Assembly: GCA_945861155.1 (NCBI GenBank)
Contig: CAMATN010000005.1
Coordinates: 1 to 64,000 of the forward strand
DNA: 64,000 bases
Direction: 5' to 3'
DNA from: Rhizobium sp. Q54
GTDB taxonomy: Bacteria > Pseudomonadota > Alphaproteobacteria > ATCC43930 > CGMCC-115725
Below the pieces are notes generated by a model, which worked only from the letters and a program-made list of their open reading frames with translations, was not told where the DNA came from and did no database searches. The position numbers were made by a program, and so were the translations under genes. Positions 38,014 through 46,694 of this stretch are shown here, one piece after another. The number at the start of each line of letters is the position of its first letter. Position 1 is the stretch's first letter.

Positions 38014-38563
38014 CATCAAGCTCGGTATCCTCGTAAACCGTGTCGAGGCTCAGCTCGACCCCGATGCTGGACAGGTTCAGCACCGCGTCGCCGATGATGA
38101 TTTCGTTGGTCCAGCCGGTTTCGCCGCGGGTGTAGAGATCGACCAGGCGGTCATCCTGCTCGATGATCGCGTATTGCCGTACCGACGGGGTCGCGAAGTA
38201 ATCGAATTTCTTGCGCCCGCGATCGACCCGCTCGGTGCTCGTCGATACGACCTCCACGATCAGCACCGGCTCTGGAACCACAATCTCCTGGCCGATCGTC
38301 GGGCTGCAGGTCACAGAAAGATCGGGGTAACGCACGCTGCTGTTTGCGATCACCTTGGCATCGCCACGAAAGGCCATGCAGCCGGTGCCGCGCAGCTTTG
38401 CGGATATCGCGCGGTGCAGGTTGGATGCGATGGTCGAGTGATCGAGCGAGCCTCCCGTCATCGCGGTGGAGGTAAACCCGTCGAATTCATACCGTTCGGG
38501 CTGGTCGCGCTCCCAGGCGAGGAATTCGTCGACAGACATCAAATTTTCGGCGGCGCTTGACAT
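37970..38563 (-). CDS. Uma2 family (DUF820) endonuclease-like protein
   Basis: This 197-aa protein belongs to the Uma2/DUF820 PD-(D/E)XK-like family, frequent in bacteria with unclear cellular role. Landmarks: SVDEFLAWERDQPERYEFDG, SNLHRAISAKL, the metal-binding block YPDLSVTC, PVLIVEVVSTSTERVDRGRK (Glu-X-Val-Ser and Lys), and FDYFATPSVRQYAII. The start is ATG 38563 with AGGATG about 8 nt upstream. It is 10 bp downstream of a methyltransferase gene and probably shares its transcript. Confidence 0.85.
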   Translation of the reverse strand: MSSAAENLMSVDEFLAWERDQPERYEFDGFTSTAMTGGSLDHSTIASNLHRAISAKLRGTGCMAFRGDAKVIANSSVRYPDLSVTCSPTIGQEIVVPEPVLIVEVVSTSTERVDRGRKKFDYFATPSVRQYAIIEQDDRLVDLYTRGETGWTNEIIIGDAVLNLSSIGVELSLDTVYEDTELDATRRPAGGGPAPAA

Positions 38564-38573
38564 GGGCGTCATC

Positions 38574-39140
38574 CTACTCCGGGCGCGAGGCGTTGTCCAA
38601 ATCGAGCGGCAACCGCCCAACCGGCCCGGCGACGGCGGCAATCCGCTGGATGACAGCCGGCCGCGGCACGGTCACTTCGCCCTGCTCGAAGGCGATGATC
38701 GTCAGCGCGGCGAAGGCGTCGAGCAATTCGCCCGGCCGCAACAGGAAATCCGGGTTGCGCGGGCGCCCCAGCCGCTCGTTGCCGAGCGCGAAGGTCTCGT
38801 AGATCAGCACGCCGCCGGGCGCCAGCGCCGCCACGATCGGCTCCAATAGCGGACGGTGCAGGTAGTTGGTCACGACGATGCCGTCATAACCGCCGCCGAG
38901 CGCTTCCATCGGGATCCCCGGCGCGCCGGTTTCAAGATCGATCTGGCGAATCTCGCAATTACCGCCGGCGAATGCACGCAAATCGGCGACATCGCGGTCG
39001 ATTGCGGTCACCAGAAGTCCCATATCGAGCAGCAGCCTGGTGTGACGCCCGCCGCCGGCCGCGAGGTCGAGCACCCGGCCGCCGGACCGTATCAACGGCA
39101 CGAAAATTCGCACCCAGGCAGAGGGCGTCTGTTGATCCAT
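38574..39140 (-). CDS. class I SAM-dependent methyltransferase
   Basis: This 188-aa protein has a methyltransferase fold: GGRVLDLAAGGGRHTRLLLD (motif I), VTAIDRDVADLRAF, and YDGIVVTNYLHRPLLEPIVA, followed by GVLIYETFALGNERLGRP. The last block is seen in small stand-alone methyltransferases of alphaproteobacteria. The substrate is unknown. It is probably co-transcribed with the Uma2 gene downstream, and its divergent partner is the DUF1178 gene. Confidence 0.82.
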   Translation of the reverse strand: MDQQTPSAWVRIFVPLIRSGGRVLDLAAGGGRHTRLLLDMGLLVTAIDRDVADLRAFAGGNCEIRQIDLETGAPGIPMEALGGGYDGIVVTNYLHRPLLEPIVAALAPGGVLIYETFALGNERLGRPRNPDFLLRPGELLDAFAALTIIAFEQGEVTVPRPAVIQRIAAVAGPVGRLPLDLDNASRPE

Positions 39141-39216
39141 TGGTTAGCACTCTTGCCGGATAATTGCCAAAGGCGCCGAGTATAGGTAATAGATAGGTGT
39201 CTCAGGAGGTCCGCTC

Positions 39217-39624
39217 GTGATCCTGTTCAAGTTGCGCTGCGCGTCCGACCATGAATTCGAGGGCTGGTTCCGCGACGGCGACGGTTTCGAGGCCCAGCAC
39301 AAGGCCGGCGAGATCGCCTGCCCGCATTGCGGCGACACCCAGGTCGACAAGGCGCTAATGGCGCCCAATATCGGGCGCTCGCGCGACAAGACGCCGATAT
39401 CGCCCGCCCAAATGCGCGCGGCGTTGATCGAGATGCGCCGTCAGGTCGAGAGCAATTGCGACTATGTCGGCGAGCGCTTTGCCGAGGAGGCGCGCCGCAT
39501 TCATTATGGCGAAGTAGACCCGCGCGGCATCTATGGCGAGGCCACCAGCGACGAATCCCACGAGCTGGCCGAAGAAGGCATCTCGTTCGGCCGCCTTCCC
39601 TGGGTGTCGCCGACCGACGCCTAG
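39217..39624 (+). CDS. DUF1178 family protein
   Basis: This 135-aa protein starts with GTG 39217, with a strong AGGAGG 7 nt upstream. A zinc-binding CPHCG is present (residue about 32-36), preceded by CASDHEFEGWFRD. The rest is a conserved DUF1178 pattern (AQMRAALIEMRRQVESNCDY, then VGERFAEEARRIHYGE). The function is unknown. It ends 2 bp from the convergent usg gene. Confidence 0.85.
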   Translation: MILFKLRCASDHEFEGWFRDGDGFEAQHKAGEIACPHCGDTQVDKALMAPNIGRSRDKTPISPAQMRAALIEMRRQVESNCDYVGERFAEEARRIHYGEVDPRGIYGEATSDESHELAEEGISFGRLPWVSPTDA

Positions 39625-39626
39625 CC

Positions 39627-39890
39627 TCAGTGCAGCGTCAGGGGGTGCTTGACGTGGCGGACCCGGTTCGGCGCCGTGCGGCTGCTCTGCTTCACATTCA
39701 CCGAATGCAGCTTGCCGTCGATATTGTGGCTCCAGAATTCAAGAAATTTGCGCAGCTCGGGAAAATCAGGCGGCAAGTCGAATTTTTGCCAGACAAAGCT
39801 CTGAAGCAGGGCGGGATGATCCGGTAGCCGGTAGATGATCTCCGCCGTCGTAAGCCGATATCCTCTGACTTGCAGCTCGTATAGGGTCAC
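39627..39890 (-). CDS. usg: Usg family protein
   Basis: This 87-aa protein matches the alphaproteobacterial Usg family: LQVRGYRLTTAEIIYRLPDH, PALLQSFVWQKFDLPPDFPE and LRKFLEFWSHNIDGKLHSV. In Caulobacter the gene lies next to trpF/trpB and its role is not known; here it is away from trp genes. The start is GTG 39890, immediately followed by ACC CTA TAC, with GGGGGTG upstream. A compact start is supported, although no other in-frame start gives a better fit. Confidence 0.85.
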   Translation of the reverse strand: MTLYELQVRGYRLTTAEIIYRLPDHPALLQSFVWQKFDLPPDFPELRKFLEFWSHNIDGKLHSVNVKQSSRTAPNRVRHVKHPLTLH

Positions 39891-40094
39891 GTCCGCACCC
39901 CCGATTGTCGCAACTCACGGTAACGAGGATCGCGCGATAATTGCTCCGGATCAATAGAAAATTACCCGATAGAACAGCCCCTTAGCAGCCAGATCGCCGT
40001 GTGCTGCCAAGCCCGCCCGCCACGCGACATCCAGGCGGGGCTCCTGGGCGGGGCTCCTTGAAGCCCTCGCCCTCCGGTTTAAATATTGCATCGG

Positions 40095-40120
40095 GGAAAC
40101 TGTTCATATCACGCGTCGTT
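40095..40120 (+). promoter_or_regulatory. candidate EcfG (general stress sigma) promoter of the degP-like operon
   Basis: GGAAAC at 40095-40100 and CGTT at 40117-40120 are 16 bp apart. The EcfG-type consensus of alphaproteobacteria is GGAAC-N16/17-CGTT, so this differs by one inserted base. It lies 40 bp before the start codon. The three genes downstream (protease, CbpA, CbpM) are all protein-quality genes, which fits a stress promoter. Confidence 0.35.
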
Positions 40121-40159
40121 TTGCTGACGGCGCACCGCATCACCCAAGGTCCCAAATCG

Positions 40160-41287
40160 ATGCACCGGATTTTGTCAGCGCTTCTGCTGTTGAGCGCCGT
40201 CGCCGCCAGCGCGCCCGCGCTGCGTCCGGCCTTGGCGGCGGGCGCGATCCCGGCGGTCGGCGGCGCCGCGGTGCCGAGTCTGGCGCCGATGCTGGCCCGG
40301 ATAACCCCGGGCGTCGTCAATATCGCGGTGCGCGGCAAGGTCCGCGAACAAAACCCGCTGTTGCAGGACCCGTTTTTCCGGCGGTTCTTCAACCTGCCGC
40401 AAAACCAGCAGACGCAGGAGCGCGAGACCCAATCGACCGGGTCCGGCGTCATCGTCGATGCCGCGCGCGGCTATGTGCTGACCAACGGGCACGTCGTCGA
40501 GAACGCGACCCGGATCGAGGTCACCACCAAGGACAACCGCCGTTTGACGGCAAAACTGATCGGTCGCGACGCCGATACCGATGTCGCCGTGTTGCAGATT
40601 CCGGCGACCAATCTGGTCGCCGTGCCGATGGGCGATTCGGATCGGCTGCTCGTCGGCGACTTTGTCATCGCCATCGGCAATCCGTTCGGCCTCGGCCAGA
40701 CCGTGACCTCGGGGATCGTCAGCGCACTCGGCCGCAGCGGGCTCGACATCGGGGAGAATGAGGATTTCATCCAGACCGATGCGTCGATCAATCCCGGCAA
40801 TTCAGGCGGCCCGCTCGTCAACCTGCAGGGCGAATGCGTCGGAATAAACACCGCGATCCTGGCGCCGGGCGGCGGCAATATCGGCATCGGGTTCGCCGCG
40901 CCGATCAACATGGCGCGCAGTGTCATGGACCAGATCGTCCGCCATGGCGAAGTCAAGCGCGGGCGCATCGGTGTCGCGATCCAGGAGCTGACCCCGGACC
41001 TCGCGCAATCGATGAAGACCTCGCATGCCACGGGCGCGGTCATCGCCCGCGTCGATCCCGGCTCTCCGGCGGAGCGCGCCGGACTGCATGGCGGCGATTT
41101 GGTGATCGCCGTCAACGGCGTGCCGGTGCGCGGCGGAACCCAACTGCGCAACACGATCGGCCTGACCCGGATCGGCGAGAAGGTCGATCTGACGATCGAC
41201 CGGCGGGGATCCGAGTACAAGGTCGCGGTCAATGTCGAGGCGGCGGCAGCCGCCGCCGCCACGCCGCCGCGCCCGCGGCAGCGCTGA
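40160..41287 (+). CDS. DegP/HtrA-like trypsin-like serine protease with one PDZ domain
   Basis: This 375-aa periplasmic protease starts at ATG 40160 with a signal peptide (ILSALLLLSAVAASAPA). The catalytic triad is His111 (TNGHVV), Asp141 (TDVAVL) and Ser215 (NPGNSGGP). A single PDZ domain follows (about 280-360; GDLVIAVNGVPVRGG). It is shorter than DegP with two PDZ domains and resembles DegS/DegQ-type or stand-alone members. It is 19 bp upstream of the cbpA-like gene. Confidence 0.92.
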   Translation: MHRILSALLLLSAVAASAPALRPALAAGAIPAVGGAAVPSLAPMLARITPGVVNIAVRGKVREQNPLLQDPFFRRFFNLPQNQQTQERETQSTGSGVIVDAARGYVLTNGHVVENATRIEVTTKDNRRLTAKLIGRDADTDVAVLQIPATNLVAVPMGDSDRLLVGDFVIAIGNPFGLGQTVTSGIVSALGRSGLDIGENEDFIQTDASINPGNSGGPLVNLQGECVGINTAILAPGGGNIGIGFAAPINMARSVMDQIVRHGEVKRGRIGVAIQELTPDLAQSMKTSHATGAVIARVDPGSPAERAGLHGGDLVIAVNGVPVRGGTQLRNTIGLTRIGEKVDLTIDRRGSEYKVAVNVEAAAAAAATPPRPRQR

Positions 41288-41306
41288 GCCAGGGGCCGGG
41301 AAATTC

Positions 41307-42326
41307 ATGGCGACGCAAACCCCGTACGAGGTTCTCGGCGTCAAGCCCGACGCCGGCGCCGATCAGATCCGCAAGGCGTACCGCAAGCTGGCCAAGGAAT
41401 TTCACCCCGACCTCAACCCAGGCAAGCCGGCGGCGGAAGCGCGCTTCAAGGCGGTCACCGCGGCCAACGATTTGTTGTCGGACCCCGAGAAACGGGGCCG
41501 CTACGATCGCGGCGAGATCGACGAAAGCGGCGCCGAGCGACCGCGCTATTCCTATCGTCCGCACGCCGAAGGCCAGCACGGCCGGAAGTACCAGCCGCAG
41601 GGCGAAATGGATATCGGCGATCTCGACGATCTGTTCGCTATGTTCGGACGCGGCGGCGCGCGCAGTTCGAGGGGGGCCGGCCGGACCGGCGAGGGGTTTG
41701 CGATGCCAGGGCAGGACCGGCATTTCGCGCTTTCGGTCGACTTTGTCGAGGCCGCCGCTGGCGCCAAGAAACGGCTTGCGCTGTCGCCCGATGAATGGCT
41801 CGACGTGACGATCCCGCCGGGCATCGACGAGGGCCAGGTGCTCCGCCTCAAGGGCAAGGGCGGCCCCGGCTTCGGCGGCGGCCCCGGTGGCGCCCCACCC
41901 GGTGACGCGCTGATCGAGGTGCATATCGCGCCGCACCCGTTTTTTCGACGCGACGGCGACGACATTCATCTCGAACTGCCGGTCAGCCTCGCCGAGGCGG
42001 TGTTGGGCGCTCGGGCGCCGGTGCCGACCGTGACGGGACCGGTGACGATGACGATCCCCAAGGGTTCCGACAGCGGAACGCGTCTGCGCCTGCGCGGCAA
42101 GGGCATCAAACGCCGGCGCCAAGGCGGCGAGACCGGCGCCGGCGCGACGGCAGGGGATCAATACGTGACGCTGAAAATCGTGATCGGCGCCAGCGACGAC
42201 CCCGATCTGGCTCAATTTATCGAGGGCTGGGCCGCGACTCATCCGACCGATCCACGGCGCGCGATGGGGCCAGGGATCAACACCGGCGATGACGATGGGG
42301 GCGCGGCCCCAGGGACCAAATCATGA
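41307..42326 (+). CDS. cbpA: CbpA-like DnaJ co-chaperone (J domain and C-terminal DnaJ domain)
   Basis: This 339-aa protein lacks the zinc finger of classical DnaJ. The J domain is at 5-70 with HPD at 33-35 (FHPDLN), followed by a Gly/Phe-rich linker and DnaJ_C beta-barrels (about 140-320; LDVTIPPGIDEGQVLRLKGK, GRGG). It stimulates DnaK. ATG 41307 begins MATQTPYEVLGV. The stop overlaps the next gene's ATG, so expression is coupled with its modulator. Confidence 0.93.
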   Translation: MATQTPYEVLGVKPDAGADQIRKAYRKLAKEFHPDLNPGKPAAEARFKAVTAANDLLSDPEKRGRYDRGEIDESGAERPRYSYRPHAEGQHGRKYQPQGEMDIGDLDDLFAMFGRGGARSSRGAGRTGEGFAMPGQDRHFALSVDFVEAAAGAKKRLALSPDEWLDVTIPPGIDEGQVLRLKGKGGPGFGGGPGGAPPGDALIEVHIAPHPFFRRDGDDIHLELPVSLAEAVLGARAPVPTVTGPVTMTIPKGSDSGTRLRLRGKGIKRRRQGGETGAGATAGDQYVTLKIVIGASDDPDLAQFIEGWAATHPTDPRRAMGPGINTGDDDGGAAPGTKS

Positions 42327-42682
42327 TCGGGCTCGATGAGCTGATCCGCCGCTTCGCCGAGCTCGACAATGCCGAACTCGCGCGCTGGATCGACAACCGC
42401 TGGGTGCTGCCGGAACAGCCGGGCGAAGACGGGCGAACTGGCGAACCCGGAGGACAGTTGCAGTTCCGCGAAGTCGACATCGCCCGGGTCGAACTGATCC
42501 TGCACATTCGCCGCGAGTTCGAGATCGACGAGGATTCGTTGTCGCTCGTGCTCGGATTGCTGGATCAGGTTTACAGCCTGCGCCGGCAAATGCACCGGCT
42601 GTGCGACGCAATCGAGTGCCAGCCACCCGCGATCCGCGACGCGATCCGCCGCGCCCTGCCACCGATGGGCGAAGATCGGTAG
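42323..42682 (+). CDS. cbpM: CbpM-family chaperone modulator
   Basis: This 119-aa protein starts at ATG 42323 overlapping the cbpA stop. It has the MerR/HTH-like helical pattern of CbpM: LDELIRRFAELDNAELARWI, then VDIARVELILHIRREFEIDE and LVLGLLDQVYSLRRQMHRL. CbpM binds the J domain of CbpA and lowers its activity. Adjacent and coupled to cbpA, so the assignment is solid from context. Confidence 0.88.
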   Translation: MIGLDELIRRFAELDNAELARWIDNRWVLPEQPGEDGRTGEPGGQLQFREVDIARVELILHIRREFEIDEDSLSLVLGLLDQVYSLRRQMHRLCDAIECQPPAIRDAIRRALPPMGEDR

Positions 42683-42732
42683 CCTCTCACGGCTGAACGC
42701 ACCGCGCGCGGCGCGGTCTCGCCACGCAAACG

Positions 42733-42773
42733 CCTCGCCGATGCGGCGCCGCTCGGACACCGCATCGGCGAGG
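42733..42773. terminator. long perfect inverted repeat between convergent genes
   Basis: CCTCGCCGATGCGG (42733-42746) and CCGCATCGGCGAGG (42760-42773) are a perfect 14-bp inverted repeat with a 13-nt loop, and the stem may extend over flanking CGCAA/TTGCG. It lies between cbpM and the convergent amidohydrolase gene, an ideal place for a bidirectional terminator. There is no T-tract. Confidence 0.6.
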
Positions 42774-42785
42774 TTGCGCTTCCTG

Positions 42786-44258
42786 CTATTCGGCCGCGAC
42801 CCGAACCGGGGCTGCCGCATTCAATACGGCCGCCGCCTCGCGGGCCACCACCGTGCCCTCGAAGAAGCGCGGGTTCTGCGTTCCCCACAACCGCACCGCG
42901 TTGGTAAAGGTGAAGTCGCGGAAATTGTCGTCCGTCAGGAACCCGTCCTCGACCAGCTCATACGCTTCCGGCAACGGCTCGCGCATGTCGATCACGTCGA
43001 AATGCCCGATGTCGGAACTGTAGATCGCGTTCAGTTGCGCGCCGAACGGGTTGCCTCGGCTGAACGCCGTGGCGTTCATCCGGTCGTCCGCCTCGCAGCC
43101 GAAATAATATGGCGTGGCGTAGAGGTCGACCCAGTCCTCCTTGCGGGTGATCTTGCAGGCCGCGAAATCGTCGAGGTTCTCGACGCCGCCGGTCAGGTGC
43201 ATCTCCGGGTCGGGCCAGCCGTCGCGCTCGCGCAACGCCGCGGCGATTTCCGAATAGCCGTGCTTCTCAACCAGGCTCATCAGCAAGCCACGGTCGAGCT
43301 TCTGGGGATGCATGTTCTCGAGCGCCTTGGCGTTGCGCCGCTCCCAGTGCTCGATCAGGTCGCCGAACAACTGCGCGCCCCAGCCGACGCCGCCTTCGAG
43401 GAAGGCAAAGCGCAATTCCGGGAAGCGCCGCGTGACCCCGCCGAGGAAGATGCCCTTGGCGGCGGCATGCCCGGCATCGGCGAAATGGCCGATATGGTTG
43501 TAGGTGAAGTTGCTCGGCGAGTTGCGCAACGCCTGGTTGCTGCCGCTGCTGTGGAAGGTCGGCGCGATGCCCACCTCGCGGCACTTTTCCCAGACCGGGT
43601 CGTAATCGTAGAGGCTGTCGATGCCGAACACCTCGTACCCGACCGCGAGCCGCGCCGTGTCCGGATCGTTGGCGGCGACCGATGGCACCTTGCGCGGCAG
43701 GGCGCTGCCGAACATGCCGACCTTCGAGCCGAGTTCCTTCGTGACGAATTCGAGTTCGGCGATCGCCTCATCCGGCGTGTGCATCGGGATGATCGCGGCC
43801 GGCGTCATGCGGTCGCTGAGATCCTTGAAATAGCCGGCGGAGACGATGTTGTAGGCGCGGATCACGGCGCGCCGCGTCTCGTCGTCGACGATGCGCGGCA
43901 GGCGCAGTCCGGCGGTCGGGTAGACGATGGCGAAATCGGAGCCGATTTCGTCGAGCCGCTCGTACAGCAAATGCGGCATCATCGCCGTCGCGCGGTCGAG
44001 GGTGTTGCCGGTCTGCCGCGTCCAGAAGCCCGGCATCGCGACCCGGCGCCGGCGGCGCTCTTCCGGGCCCAGTTTCAGCGCGTTCAACGTCGAATGCATC
44101 GCGGCGAGGAAGCCGTCGGCCGCCTTGTCGCCGCCCACCTTGCGCATCTGCTCGCTGAAAACCGGATCGTACTCGACCCAATGCCCGTCGCCGTCGATGA
44201 TCGGGTGGCTGAGTTTGGCGCGAATCTGCGATGGGGTGAGGTGGGCGTGACCGCTCAT
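42786..44258 (-). CDS. amidohydrolase family (TIM-barrel) protein
   Basis: This 490-aa protein starts at ATG 44258 with GGAG 8 nt upstream. The amidohydrolase-2 pattern is visible: HPIIDGDGHWVEYD at the start, the metal or catalytic residues in TFHSSGSNQA, and a late Asp in YSSDIGHFD. The N-terminal block is degenerate (DGDGH rather than H-x-H), as in many members. Family enzymes decarboxylate or hydrolyse aromatic or cyclic compounds; the substrate is unknown. It is longer than the usual 330-400 aa because of a C-terminal extension. Divergent from the MBL gene. Confidence 0.85.
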   Translation of the reverse strand: MSGHAHLTPSQIRAKLSHPIIDGDGHWVEYDPVFSEQMRKVGGDKAADGFLAAMHSTLNALKLGPEERRRRRVAMPGFWTRQTGNTLDRATAMMPHLLYERLDEIGSDFAIVYPTAGLRLPRIVDDETRRAVIRAYNIVSAGYFKDLSDRMTPAAIIPMHTPDEAIAELEFVTKELGSKVGMFGSALPRKVPSVAANDPDTARLAVGYEVFGIDSLYDYDPVWEKCREVGIAPTFHSSGSNQALRNSPSNFTYNHIGHFADAGHAAAKGIFLGGVTRRFPELRFAFLEGGVGWGAQLFGDLIEHWERRNAKALENMHPQKLDRGLLMSLVEKHGYSEIAAALRERDGWPDPEMHLTGGVENLDDFAACKITRKEDWVDLYATPYYFGCEADDRMNATAFSRGNPFGAQLNAIYSSDIGHFDVIDMREPLPEAYELVEDGFLTDDNFRDFTFTNAVRLWGTQNPRFFEGTVVAREAAAVLNAAAPVRVAAE

Positions 44259-44591
44259 AGGGGTTTCTCCGCAATGTTGGGGACGCTGCCGGACTGTGCG
44301 GCGGCAGCGAACTGTCGATGCCCTGCAACTCAGGGCGCTCGTCTCGGCGCCGTCCGGACAGTTACCGGATGGCATTTCACCTAACCGGTCGGCAGCGATT
44401 GAGCGTGAGCTTGCACCGCGAACAAAGTCGCGGCAATCCATTTTAGGGAAATTTGTGGCTGACTCGTGTCTGGACGGTCTCAAAAGCTCGAAAAGGAGCG
44501 GGCGATTGGTTGGCAGCCCTAATCGCCGGCGTCGCTTGACCCGCGACCGCGATGGGCTGACCCTGCACATCTCCGATGCAGCGAGGAACCC
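44259..44591. other. divergent intergenic region without recognised gene
   Basis: This gap of 333 bp lies between two divergent genes, the amidohydrolase and the MBL hydrolase. I see no credible reading frame with good codon structure, no repeat family member and no clear RNA structure. It should contain both promoters; no confident -35/-10 pair was picked. Confidence 0.5.
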
Positions 44592-45599
44592 ATGACGCTC
44601 GCAACCTCCCAGCCGTTCACGGCGCCGCTGGTCGACCGGCTGTCGGTGCGGCTTGTTGTCGATTCGTATTTCGACCTGTTCATGCCCAAGGCGACCCATC
44701 CGCACGTGACGATCGAGCACGTCTCGCGCATCCCCGGCCGCGAGACCTCGACCCTGGCCGGCGAATGGGGTCTGTCGCTTCATCTCGAATCCGAGAAAGC
44801 CGGCGACACGCATCGGTATCTCCTCGATTTCGGCTACACCCCGGAGATCCTGCTGCGCAATTTCGATCTGCTCGGGATCGCGCCGGAACAGCTCGACGGG
44901 TTGATCCTCAGCCATTCGCATCGCGATCATTACGGCGGGCTGGCCGGGTTTGTCGGCGCCCAGCGCGCGCATCTGCGCGACGATCTGAAGCTCTATACCG
45001 GCGGCGCCCTGACCTTCCGCGAGAAATGGTCGGGCCCGCGCGGCGGCGAGCCGGTTTCGGTCGGCGCGCCCGACGCGGCCTCGCTGGCGCAGGCCCGGGT
45101 CGAAACAGTGTGCTGCGATCATGCGCACGCGCTTGGCGGCGCCTTCACCAGCGGGGCAATCGCGCGACAATCATTTGAGCGCGTCCTGCCCAACACGCTG
45201 ATCGAGCCGACCCCGGCCGATCATTTCACCGAGGAGGAGAGGCGCGGCCGGCTGGTGCCCGACAAGCATCCCGACGAGCACGCGACCTGCTATGTCGTGC
45301 AGGGTCGCGGATTGGTCGTCATTTCCTCGTGCGGGCATTCCGGGCTGATCAATACGGTGAAGACTGCGCAGGCGGTCTCCGGGGTTACAAAGCTGCACGC
45401 GGTGATCGGCGGCTTTCATCTCGGCGCGGCGCCACAGGACTATATCGACCACACGGTCGCCGAGCTGAAATCGCTCGCCCCCGATGTCGTCGTCCCGATG
45501 CACTGCACCGGGCGCGGCTTTATCGCGGCGGCGCTGCGCGAAATGCCGGAGCAGACCGTTCTTTCCAATACCGGCAGCCGTTTTACCTTCGGGGTCTGA
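44592..45599 (+). CDS. MBL-fold metallo-hydrolase
   Basis: This 335-aa protein has the metallo-beta-lactamase metal-binding motif SHSHRDHYGG (His108, His110, Asp112, His113) and the later SSCGHSG and GGFHLGAAPQ blocks that carry the remaining metal ligands. It resembles the branch related to methanopterin-biosynthesis-like and DRG-type hydrolases, but its substrate is unknown. The start is ATG 44592 with GAGG 6 nt upstream. It is followed by fabI after about 180 bp. Confidence 0.85.
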   Translation: MTLATSQPFTAPLVDRLSVRLVVDSYFDLFMPKATHPHVTIEHVSRIPGRETSTLAGEWGLSLHLESEKAGDTHRYLLDFGYTPEILLRNFDLLGIAPEQLDGLILSHSHRDHYGGLAGFVGAQRAHLRDDLKLYTGGALTFREKWSGPRGGEPVSVGAPDAASLAQARVETVCCDHAHALGGAFTSGAIARQSFERVLPNTLIEPTPADHFTEEERRGRLVPDKHPDEHATCYVVQGRGLVVISSCGHSGLINTVKTAQAVSGVTKLHAVIGGFHLGAAPQDYIDHTVAELKSLAPDVVVPMHCTGRGFIAAALREMPEQTVLSNTGSRFTFGV

Positions 45600-45777
45600 G
45601 CCATCTGCTGTACCAGAGCCTGCAAGCGGCTGACCCACGCGCCGCCCGCTACCCGGCGCGACATGACCTCTTCCCGGTTGCCTCGCCCCGACGGACCGCT
45701 TCGTGTAGGATGATCGGACCGAGGCGGGAATTTTGCCGGCTCGCGCGTACCGGCTTCGCGGCAAAAAGGGGACAGGA

Positions 45778-46578
45778 ATGGGCCTGATGGCCGGGAAGCA
45801 AGGGCTCGTGATGGGTGTTGCTAACGAGCGCTCGCTGGCGTGGGGGATTGCCAAGGCCTTGCACGGCCAGGGCGCCCGGCTGGCTTTCACCTATCAGGGC
45901 GACGCGCTCGGCAAGCGGGTGCGGCCGCTGGCGGCGAGCCTCGACAGCGATTTCGTGATCGAGGCCGACGTGACCTCCGAGCCGAGCCTCGACGCAGTGT
46001 TCGCCACCCTCGCCGAGCGCTGGGGAAGGCTCGATTTTGTCGTGCACGCGATCGCTTTTTCCGACAAGGCCGAGCTGACCGGAAAATACATGAATACGAC
46101 GCGAGGCAATTTCCTGCGCACGCTCGAAATCTCGTGCTTTTCGTTTACCGATTTGTGCCGGCGCGCGGCGCCCTTGATGAATTCGGGCGGCAGCCTCCTG
46201 ACGCTGACCTATGCCGGCGCCGAGCGGGTGATGCCGCATTACAATGTGATGGGGGTTGCCAAGGCGGCGCTCGAAGCCAGCGTGCGCTATCTGGCGGTCG
46301 ATCTCGGCGGCGACAACATCCGGGTCAACGCGATCTCGGCCGGGCCGATCAAGACCCTGGCCGCATCCGGCATTGGCGATTTCCGCTACATCCTCAAATG
46401 GAACCAGTACAACGCGCCGTTGAAGCGCAACGTGACGATCGAGGATGTCGGCGGCGCCGGCCTTTATTTGTTGAGCGATTTGTCGTCCGGGGTCACGGGC
46501 GAGGTGCACCACGTCGATTGCGGCTACCACGTCGTCGGCATGAAAGCGGTCGACGCGCCCGACATCGCGACGGTGTGA
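45778..46578 (+). CDS. fabI: enoyl-[acyl-carrier-protein] reductase (NADH)
   Basis: FabI (266 aa) performs the last reduction step of each round of fatty-acid elongation and is the target of triclosan-like inhibitors. The Rossmann start is GKQGLVMGVANERSLAWGIA, and the Tyr-x6-Lys catalytic pair is in ERVMPHYNVMGVAKAALE. The SISAGPIKTLAASG block (here AISAGPIKTLAASG) and VTGEVHHVDCGYHVVGM complete the pattern. The start is ATG 45778 after AAGGGGACAGGA. Confidence 0.97.
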   Translation: MGLMAGKQGLVMGVANERSLAWGIAKALHGQGARLAFTYQGDALGKRVRPLAASLDSDFVIEADVTSEPSLDAVFATLAERWGRLDFVVHAIAFSDKAELTGKYMNTTRGNFLRTLEISCFSFTDLCRRAAPLMNSGGSLLTLTYAGAERVMPHYNVMGVAKAALEASVRYLAVDLGGDNIRVNAISAGPIKTLAASGIGDFRYILKWNQYNAPLKRNVTIEDVGGAGLYLLSDLSSGVTGEVHHVDCGYHVVGMKAVDAPDIATV

Positions 46579-46585
46579 TGGCCAG

Positions 46586-46682
46586 GACGAGGTCTTTGTC
46601 TTAATGCCATTACAAACGTACCTCATCCTGAGGAGCGGGCGTCGCCCGCGTCTCGAAGGACGCAGGTTGCTCTTGCAGCCCT
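46586..46682. repeat. partial copy of the palindromic intergenic repeat
   Basis: GAGGTCTTTGTCTTAATGCC, CCTCATCCTGAGGAGCGGGC and GCGTCTCGAAGGACGC follow in the same order as half of the composite element (reverse complement of 745-825), and the trailing TTGCAGCCC also matches. It separates fabI from aroC. Confidence 0.8.
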
Positions 46683-46694
46683 GACTGGACACTC

